This document shows, piece after piece, positions 55,810 through 61,942 of a DNA stretch of 64,000 nt. This DNA comes from Saccharicrinis sp965230625 (GTDB lineage: Bacteria; Bacteroidota; Bacteroidia; Bacteroidales; Marinilabiliaceae): assembly GCA_965230625.1 (NCBI GenBank), contig CBDDLL010000002.1, positions 1,612,001 to 1,676,000 of the forward strand, written 5' to 3'. The position numbers and the translations under genes were made by a program. Under the pieces are notes generated by a model. It was not told the DNA's origin. It worked only from the letters and a program-made list of their open reading frames with translations, and did no database searches. Position 1 is the stretch's first letter. Each line of letters starts with the position of its first letter.

Positions 55810-55902
55810 AACCACTTCGTGGTACACTCCATTCAAAAGAAGAAGAGCAGAATAAACCCGTCCCATCTGAATTTTTGGAGGATGCCAACAGGTGAAGTGG
55901 TT
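55810..55902. repeat. Second inverted-repeat segment beside the MITE
   Basis: AACCACTTC (55810-55818) and GAAGTGGTT (55894-55902) are perfect arms ~75 bases apart. A crossing pair CGGGTTTA (55803-55810) / TAAACCCG (55853-55860) and a small hairpin CCAC-TTC-GTGG (55812-55822) overlap it. The rest up to 56014 shows no further structure. Confidence 0.45.
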
Positions 55903-56014
55903 ATTTAAGTAAAATTGATTATATTGTCATTTGAATTAATAATTAAATTGGCTTTAATCTTAATTCTAAGACTGAGGAAAGAATTATATTAACAATCCCT
56001 AATAAATAAACACT

Positions 56015-56320
56015 ATGAGTTCTGCAGGACATATACTTGACATGATCAAACGATCTCGGTATAACGACTCCATCCGAGAAAAAAGAATTGAACGTATTTC
56101 AAAAATAAAAGACGCTTATCTGGAAGAGATTAGACAAAACCATCATATTGAATTCAATTCAAAAAACATAGATAAAGAGTCGCTGGATAAAGTAAAAGCA
56201 AAAATTCGAAGAAATATAGTTGCTTCAGAAAGGAAAACATGCTTTTTAACCATAACAACAACTATATTATTTGTTTTTGGTATTTATTACATCGTAAGAT
56301 TTCTATTATCACTCATTTAA
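56015..56320 (+). CDS. Small membrane protein (101 residues), unknown
   Basis: A basic, helical N-terminal part (MIKRSRYNDSIREKRIERIS, SLDKVKAKIRRNIV) is followed by one C-terminal transmembrane helix (TITTTILFVFGIYYIVRFLL). No family is recognised. The strong terminator right after the stop codon supports a real gene. Confidence 0.6.
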   Translation: MSSAGHILDMIKRSRYNDSIREKRIERISKIKDAYLEEIRQNHHIEFNSKNIDKESLDKVKAKIRRNIVASERKTCFLTITTTILFVFGIYYIVRFLLSLI

Positions 56321-56350
56321 AAAGAGCAAGTCATTTACTTGCTCTTTCTT
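56321..56350. terminator. Bidirectional terminator
   Basis: Perfect 11-bp arms AAAGAGCAAGT (56321-56331) and ACTTGCTCTTT (56337-56347), between convergent genes; short T runs on both strands. Confidence 0.75.
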
Positions 56351-56370
56351 GCGTAATACAACAAACCTAA

Positions 56371-56976
56371 TTAATCAAACAATCTAACGACTGTAGGATT
56401 CTCAAAAGGTTTTTTACCACTTTCACTGCTGTGGTAGGACATTAGCTTATTGTACATAAGTGGATCTTTCCATTCATCCTTAACCGCTTGGCTAAATATA
56501 ATATCGCTTAGTTTAAAATTAAACCACTTTAAATCTTCCCTAAAGGCTTCTGCATATCCTGTTTCTGTTTCATGTACTCTAACTGAATGAACCTTTACCT
56601 CTCCTTCTCCATTCTTAAATTCTGTAGCATTTAATATTTTATCAATTATGAAAAGAAAAGTTAATGCAAAACATTCTGCAGAGGGACTTACAGGCATTTC
56701 GATATACCTATCACTATTACTTTTTATAAATGATTTAAATTCATCCGACTCTTTGTCCCACATAGCATATGCATGATCAAAACTATCAACAATATCTTTA
56801 ATGGTTCCTTTAGTCAAACCAAAATCATATATCATTTGGCCAAAATCGAGCTTTGATGAAGTTAAAAATACTTCAACAACGTAGCTATGACCATGCAAAG
56901 ACTTCTTACATCTATCACTTGAACAGTCGCGAACTATATGTGCACCTTCAAACTTAAATTTTTTCCTAATAATCAT
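56371..56976 (-). CDS. queD: 6-carboxytetrahydropterin synthase family protein (QueD-like)
   Basis: A 201-residue PTPS-fold enzyme, expected to convert dihydroneopterin triphosphate to 6-carboxytetrahydropterin for preQ0/queuosine. Zinc ligands are His13 (FEGAHIV) and His28/His30 (KSLHGHSY); HETETGYAEAF near residue 155 matches the family's Glu-containing C-terminal motif. The candidate catalytic Cys23 lies five residues before His28 (CKKSLH), one more than in the common CxxLHGH spacing, and the protein is longer than the usual 120-140 residues. It is 32 bases downstream of folE in a two-gene operon. Confidence 0.82.
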   Translation of the reverse strand: MIIRKKFKFEGAHIVRDCSSDRCKKSLHGHSYVVEVFLTSSKLDFGQMIYDFGLTKGTIKDIVDSFDHAYAMWDKESDEFKSFIKSNSDRYIEMPVSPSAECFALTFLFIIDKILNATEFKNGEGEVKVHSVRVHETETGYAEAFREDLKWFNFKLSDIIFSQAVKDEWKDPLMYNKLMSYHSSESGKKPFENPTVVRLFD

Positions 56977-57008
56977 TGGTTAGTTTATTTTGAATGTTTG
57001 TCTTATTA

Positions 57009-57863
57009 CTATTGATTGCTTACTTCTCTGCGAAGTTCATATTTTTCGAAGTTCCCACCATAATATTCACTTGTAAATGCACCTTCGTTACTTTGTGTGC
57101 CTCTTAAGGATTCGCAAGTATGAACTAAACCACTTAACTTTACATATACCGAAGCTGTTTCTGCTGCAATACTTACTTCATCATAAATCATTTTAGTAAG
57201 GTTCTCCTGTAAATGACCTCTTCGGGCTACCCAATCAACAATCCTTTGTAGTTTAGAGATCCCAAGAACCCTTTCATCTGGTATGTAACTAATAACAGCA
57301 TAAGATCCATCCCTAAATAAAGTACTAAATGGAGCTGTGTGATGAGAACATACAGATACAATATCAACTCGTTTTGTAATTGGATATTTTTGCCCTTGTT
57401 CATTTGGGAAACTAGCAATTTGAGGCCTATTTGACCATCTTCCCGATAGTAATTCCGAATCATCTTCTAAATTATCCCCACAATACATTTTAGCAACTCT
57501 ATATGGTGTACCTTTCTCTCCACCTACATTGGGATCATCCATATTAATTTTCATTGCCTTAAATGCTTGGGTTATATGATATTCAGTTATTACCCTCATT
57601 ATATAATGTGCCTCTTCTGATATTCCTCCAACAGATTCAACATTATCTGAAATTTTAAAATCCCGAAGATGATTATATTCAATCCATGCTGTTAAAAAAT
57701 CCTTTAATGGATATTTCTTTTGAAATTTCTCACCAACATATTCTTTTAAATAATCAAATTGACTTTTATCTGTTCCGTTTAATCCATTTAACCTATTTAC
57801 AGTAATAGGCTTAGGATTACTAATTACTGTTTTAACAAATACATCTTTCATATCAAGTTTCAT
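57009..57863 (-). CDS. folE: GTP cyclohydrolase I
   Basis: A 284-residue enzyme converting GTP to dihydroneopterin triphosphate, the substrate of QueD and of folate synthesis. The zinc ligands align with Cys172 and His175 (SVCSHHTAPF) and Cys250 (GLVHTCESLRG); VLGISKLQRIVDWVARRGHL is the expected core. The usual CEHH reads CSHH: Glu is replaced by Ser173. A ~100-residue N-terminal extension (compared with ~220-residue enzymes) and the unusual GAFTSEYYGG ending mark a divergent FolE. The folE-queD pairing points to 7-deazapurine synthesis. Confidence 0.88.
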   Translation of the reverse strand: MKLDMKDVFVKTVISNPKPITVNRLNGLNGTDKSQFDYLKEYVGEKFQKKYPLKDFLTAWIEYNHLRDFKISDNVESVGGISEEAHYIMRVITEYHITQAFKAMKINMDDPNVGGEKGTPYRVAKMYCGDNLEDDSELLSGRWSNRPQIASFPNEQGQKYPITKRVDIVSVCSHHTAPFSTLFRDGSYAVISYIPDERVLGISKLQRIVDWVARRGHLQENLTKMIYDEVSIAAETASVYVKLSGLVHTCESLRGTQSNEGAFTSEYYGGNFEKYELRREVSNQ

Positions 57864-58060
57864 TTGAATTAAATGAAGAATTCATTTAAGCAATTAACTA
57901 CCTTATTGAACTTTTGTTCTGTATTAAAACAGCATTTTATAATTTTTGTTTAATCTTTACATATTCTTATTAAACATTCGATGGATAAATCATTCCAAAA
58001 CACTCATATTTAATCATTTTCTTACACTTAAAAACATCGCTCATAAAAATTTTATTAATA

Positions 58061-58090
58061 AAAAAAAGGTTGATCATTCCGAAACAACCT
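58061..58090 (-). terminator. Terminator of the PPDK-regulator gene
   Basis: AGGTTG (58067-58072) / CAACCT (58085-58090); on the minus strand the stem is followed by a run of T residues (plus A run 58061-58067). Confidence 0.65.
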
Positions 58091-58127
58091 CTTTAAATTA
58101 CTTTATCTAATTCAACCTTCTTAAAAC

Positions 58128-58982
58128 TTAATGATGGTCTTCATCCTTTTTCCACTTATCACTTCCAAAACGTGATGTTAAAATCGTAAGAATTTCATTA
58201 GCTGAATATTCAATTGGCTTATTTGTGATATTTAATACTGTAAAACCTCCTTTTTTAAAAAGATTAGCTGCATAATCTAATTCCATTCGCACTTTCCTTC
58301 TATCAATATAGTCTGTATTAGGATCCATATGTATTCTCGAAACACGGCTACTCCTTTGAGCAATTAAGTAAGTCATTGAAATTGTTAATCCAAATACTCT
58401 CTTAGGATCTATCTGAAACAAAGTTTCTGGAATTGGCGTGCCAGGTACAATAGGTACATTGGCAACTTTCCAACCAAACATAGCTAAATAAATACTCAAT
58501 GGAGTTTTACCTGTTCTTGATACTCCAGCCAACACAATATCAGCAGTTGCTATTTTATCTGTATGCTGACCATCATCGTGTTGCATGGTAAATTCAATAG
58601 CCCTAACTCTGCGATAATACTCCATATCCCTTAACCGATATAGTCCAGGTTGTTCAACAGGTTTCATATCTAAAACAGTATCCAAATAATCTGTCATATT
58701 CCCCACTAAATCAAAATGTCTGATATTTTTTGTTTCACAAGCATCAATTAATTTTCTGCGTGCTATGTGATCCACCATAGTATGCGCAATTACACCATTT
58801 TTCTCAATAACCTTATCTGTAATTTTATCTATTTGCTCCTGTGTACTCACCTCAGGTTCAATAATTACAGGTATTTTATGGTCGGGATATTGAATAAGCA
58901 TTGATTCTACCAAGGTATGACCAGCAACACCTTTTCCTCCTGAAACAATATAAATAGGAGGCATACTAGAGTTTTGTTCCAT
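58128..58982 (-). CDS. Pyruvate, phosphate dikinase regulatory protein (kinase/pyrophosphorylase)
   Basis: A 284-residue DUF299 protein that both phosphorylates (using ADP) and dephosphorylates a threonine on pyruvate phosphate dikinase, or PEP synthase in other bacteria. The nucleotide-binding loop is VLAGVSRTGKTPLSIYLAM; other family marks are YIVSGGKGVAGHTLVESML at the N-terminus and RMELDYAANLFKKGGFTVLN. Length is normal. Its target gene is not in the window. Confidence 0.92.
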   Translation of the reverse strand: MEQNSSMPPIYIVSGGKGVAGHTLVESMLIQYPDHKIPVIIEPEVSTQEQIDKITDKVIEKNGVIAHTMVDHIARRKLIDACETKNIRHFDLVGNMTDYLDTVLDMKPVEQPGLYRLRDMEYYRRVRAIEFTMQHDDGQHTDKIATADIVLAGVSRTGKTPLSIYLAMFGWKVANVPIVPGTPIPETLFQIDPKRVFGLTISMTYLIAQRSSRVSRIHMDPNTDYIDRRKVRMELDYAANLFKKGGFTVLNITNKPIEYSANEILTILTSRFGSDKWKKDEDHH

Positions 58983-59221
58983 AATTGTAGATTTTCGGTT
59001 TAAGATATGATTAAGTTCTTAATCTAACAATATTACTTTTTAATGAGCGAAAGCTACCATTCATTGATAATCACTGGGAAGTTATAAAACATACTAAAAA
59101 AATTACATTTTTAAATTAAAAAAATGGAACATAAATAAAATGATGTCGTACAATTTGGTGTTTTAAGTATAGATCGAAATATTATATAACACTTATATAT
59201 TCAGTATGTTATAAAGATATT
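58983..59221. other. AT-rich intergenic region before the ncRNA candidate
   Basis: No frame, repeat or full promoter consensus seen. Confidence 0.35.
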
Positions 59222-59303
59222 GTCGCCAGGGATGAGGTAAGCAATGTTGGGAAGTTGGCGACCAGGGAGAGCAGGGGGGCAAAAGCCTCCCTTTTTATTT
59301 TTC
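59222..59303 (+). ncRNA. Candidate small structured RNA
   Basis: A GC-rich island in AT-rich DNA. GTCGCCA (59222-59228) pairs with TGGCGAC (59256-59262); then AGGGGGGC (59273-59280), an AAAA loop and GCCTCCCT (59285-59292) followed by TTTTATTTTT make a good intrinsic terminator. No coding frame leads into it, so the terminator ends a transcript starting nearby. CCAGGGA occurs twice. It is not recognisable as SRP RNA, tmRNA, 6S or RNase P. The next gene starts 242 bases on, too far for a simple leader. Confidence 0.4.
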
Positions 59304-59544
59304 CCTAATTAAATTCATAACAATGTTGAACAAATACACCATATAGATCAACATTCTGTAAAAAAAATTCCACACCAACTTACATTCTATTTCTCCATAA
59401 AAACAAACATCCTATTTTATTCACCTGTTTATCATTCAATTAAACACAAAGCCATTAATGTAAATAATTATTGGTATGGATTTTAACACATCATTATTAA
59501 TTCATAACTAATAATTCTTTTATAAATCTTAAAAATTTAAAACC

Positions 59545-59868
59545 ATGAAAAAACTTATTTTTTCAGCATTAATTCTCATGAGCATTGCTTGGTTTTCAAC
59601 GTCTTTATTAAATGCTGCTAATCATTTCGGTAATTCTATTGAAAATGTTATTGAGAACGAATTAGAATTTAAAGAAATACCTTTAGAGAAGATTCCTCAA
59701 GCTGTTAAAGATGCATTTAATAAGGATAATGAAGGAGTAGCCATTTCAAAAGCAAAAAAAGCAGAAACTTCGCAAGGCAAGTCTGTATACAAACTTGTTG
59801 TGAAAGATTCAGAAGGAAATAAGATATATTTCCTTTATAACGAAGATGGAACAATCTTTAAAAAGTAA
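59545..59868 (+). CDS. Small exported protein, PepSY-like
   Basis: A 107-residue protein with signal peptide (LIFSALILMSIAWFSTSLLNA). The mature part (FKEIPLEKIPQAVKDAFNKD, VYKLVVKDSEGNKIYFLYNE) has the helix-plus-beta-sheet pattern of PepSY-like domains (K-P-A-V-K-x-A-F followed by three strands). Such proteins are periplasmic and often bind or inhibit other proteins; the function here is unknown. Single gene with terminator. Confidence 0.75.
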   Translation: MKKLIFSALILMSIAWFSTSLLNAANHFGNSIENVIENELEFKEIPLEKIPQAVKDAFNKDNEGVAISKAKKAETSQGKSVYKLVVKDSEGNKIYFLYNEDGTIFKK

Positions 59869-59892
59869 TTGATTTTATACGGGAGGAGAATT

Positions 59893-59926
59893 TAGGTGCA
59901 TCATTTATTAAGGTGCACCTATTTTC
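59893..59926 (+). terminator. Terminator after the PepSY-like gene
   Basis: TAGGTGCA (59893-59900) / TGCACCTA (59914-59921) then TTTT. It lies between convergent genes and may also help end tsaE transcripts. Confidence 0.65.
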
Positions 59927-59935
59927 ATTCCAAAA

Positions 59936-60364
59936 TTAATTTATATAATCTTTCACTTCAATTTGGCGCGAATTATCTTCAAGCACAGTTACTTTTACAT
60001 CATATCTTTTTTCTGGAAGTAAGGACTCAATTTTCTCAGGCCATTCAACAAAACAGTAACTATCTGAATAAAAATAGTTTTCATAACCAAGATCTAGCGC
60101 CTCTTCTTCTTCTTTTAAACGATAGAAATCGAAATGATAAATTTGATCTCCCACCTCTGTATCATACTCATTAACAATAGCAAACGACGGACTATTAACA
60201 ACATCAACTACCTTAAGTTTTTCGCATAAAGCTTGTATAAAAGTTGTTTTCCCTGCCCCCATCGACCCATAAAAACAAAATACTGCAGGTTGATTATACT
60301 TTTTGATGAATTCCTCTGCTATCTGATCCAATTTATCAACAGATGGGATAATAAATGTACACAT
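59936..60364 (-). CDS. tsaE: tRNA t6A biosynthesis ATPase TsaE
   Basis: A 142-residue P-loop ATPase that works with TsaB and TsaD to make threonylcarbamoyl-adenosine at position 37 of ANN-decoding tRNAs. Walker A is FYGSMGAGKTTFIQAL; PSFAIVNEY and YHFDFYRLKEEEEALDLG are the family switch and Walker-B-like regions, and VEWPEKIESLLP is the C-terminal signature. It is the last gene of the porW-porX-tsaE run, 3 bases after porX. Confidence 0.95.
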   Translation of the reverse strand: MCTFIIPSVDKLDQIAEEFIKKYNQPAVFCFYGSMGAGKTTFIQALCEKLKVVDVVNSPSFAIVNEYDTEVGDQIYHFDFYRLKEEEEALDLGYENYFYSDSYCFVEWPEKIESLLPEKRYDVKVTVLEDNSRQIEVKDYIN

Positions 60365-60367
60365 GTA

Positions 60368-61933
60368 TTAAATATTCTTAGGTGTTAATACAACATAAGG
60401 AATCAACATCTCTTCCATCGAGATTCCTCCATGCTGAAATGTATCTTTATAATAACTCACGTAGTGATTGTAATTGTTTGGATAAGCTAAAAAGTCATCA
60501 TTTGTAGCAAAAATATAACTGGTTGAAACATTTAGTTTAGGCAATTGAAGTTCTTCTGGTTTTGTAACTTCAAACACCTCCTTAGGGTTGTAATTTAAGT
60601 TTTTACCTTGTTTGTAACGCAAATTAGTGTTTGTATTTCTATCCCCTACAACTTTTAATGCATTTTTAACCCTAATGGTACCATGATCGGTAGTAATTAT
60701 TATCTTAATATTTTCATTTTCTAATTTACCTAACAAGTCTTTCATTACCGAGTGCATAAACCACGACTTGCTTAAAGATCTATAAGCCGACTCATCATAG
60801 GCTAGTTCTTTTATCATCTTACTCTCAGTCCTAGCATGCGATAACATATCTACAAAATTGAAAACTACAACTGACAGGTCGTTTTGCAATATATTGGAAT
60901 AGTTATCCATTAATTGCTTCCCCGAATCCATGTTACTAATCTTTTGATAAAAGTGTGTATACTTTTTCCTAAACCTATCAAAAAAAGTTCCTACCAATTC
61001 ATCCTCAAATTGATTCTTGCTACCTTCTTCATGTTCATCGAGCCAAAATTGAGGGTACATCTTTTTAATTTGGTCAGGCATTAATCCCGAAAATAAACTA
61101 TTGCGTGCATATTGAGTCGCAGTAGGCAAAATACTACTATAAATCTCTTCGTCAATTAACCGGTACGATTTTAAAATTTCTTGCTTAATCATTAACCATT
61201 GATCAAACCTAAAATTATCTATTACCAGCATTATCACTTTTTCTCCTTTATCCAGCAATGGTAATGTAACATCTTTCATTAACTGATGAGACATCATTGG
61301 CGCATCATCATCAACACCACCTATCCAATCAACATAGTTTTTCTTAACAAATTTGGTAAATGCATGGTTCGCCTCTGTTTTTTGCATTTTTAGCACCTCA
61401 TCCATCTCGCCCTTTGTTTCTTTTAGCTCAATTTCCCAATATACCAATTGCTTATAAACTTCCGACCAGTCGTTAAATGTATATGAGTCATTTATTTTTA
61501 ACCCTATTTTACCAAATTCGGTTTGATAATTACTGGTTGTTTTTTCTGCTACAAGCCTATGCTGATCAACATGCTTTTTAATAGTTAATAATATTTGATT
61601 TGGATTTACCGGCTTTATTAAATAATCTGAAATCTTACTCCCAATAGCCTGATCCATAATATCCTCCTCTTCACTCTTGGTAATCATTACTATGGGAACT
61701 TCCGGCATCAAGTTTTTTAGTTTACTTAACACTTCTAAACCACTTAAGCCTGGCATGTTTTCATCTAAAAAAATAAGATCAAACCTTTCTTCTTCAACAA
61801 TCGAAAGTGCATCCTGACCATTGGTTGCTGTTTTAATGGCAAATCCTTTTTCCTCTAAATAAAGTACATGAGCCTTTAATAAGTCAATCTCATCATCAAC
61901 CCATAAAATATTAACCTTTTTTGCCTCAACCAT
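60368..61933 (-). CDS. porX: Response regulator with PglZ domain, T9SS regulator PorX
   Basis: A 521-residue cytoplasmic regulator. Residues 1-~125 form a CheY-like receiver (NILWVDDEIDLLKAHVLYL, phospho-acceptor Asp57 in LIFLDENMPGLSG, MITKSEEEDIM, DYLIKPVNPNQIL). A helical linker follows, and a PglZ alkaline-phosphatase-like domain from ~210 (KVIMLVIDNFRFDQWLMIKQ, VFNFVDMLSHARTES, IIITTDHGTIRVKN, the last holding metal ligands). This architecture is PorX, which with PorY and SigP controls T9SS genes; PorX has zinc-dependent oligonucleotide phosphodiesterase activity in studied species. It follows porW by 9 bases. Confidence 0.93.
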   Translation of the reverse strand: MVEAKKVNILWVDDEIDLLKAHVLYLEEKGFAIKTATNGQDALSIVEEERFDLIFLDENMPGLSGLEVLSKLKNLMPEVPIVMITKSEEEDIMDQAIGSKISDYLIKPVNPNQILLTIKKHVDQHRLVAEKTTSNYQTEFGKIGLKINDSYTFNDWSEVYKQLVYWEIELKETKGEMDEVLKMQKTEANHAFTKFVKKNYVDWIGGVDDDAPMMSHQLMKDVTLPLLDKGEKVIMLVIDNFRFDQWLMIKQEILKSYRLIDEEIYSSILPTATQYARNSLFSGLMPDQIKKMYPQFWLDEHEEGSKNQFEDELVGTFFDRFRKKYTHFYQKISNMDSGKQLMDNYSNILQNDLSVVVFNFVDMLSHARTESKMIKELAYDESAYRSLSKSWFMHSVMKDLLGKLENENIKIIITTDHGTIRVKNALKVVGDRNTNTNLRYKQGKNLNYNPKEVFEVTKPEELQLPKLNVSTSYIFATNDDFLAYPNNYNHYVSYYKDTFQHGGISMEEMLIPYVVLTPKNI

Positions 61934-61942
61934 AGTCCTCTC

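Noticed and set aside
59896..60174. 92-codon frame on the plus strand
   Set aside because: Antisense to tsaE and overlapping the terminator; composition is a shadow of the real gene.
60368..61933. PglZ domain as a sign of a BREX/phage-defence system
   Set aside because: The domain is fused to a receiver domain and sits next to porW, which is the PorX arrangement; no pglX, brxC or methyltransferase genes are near.
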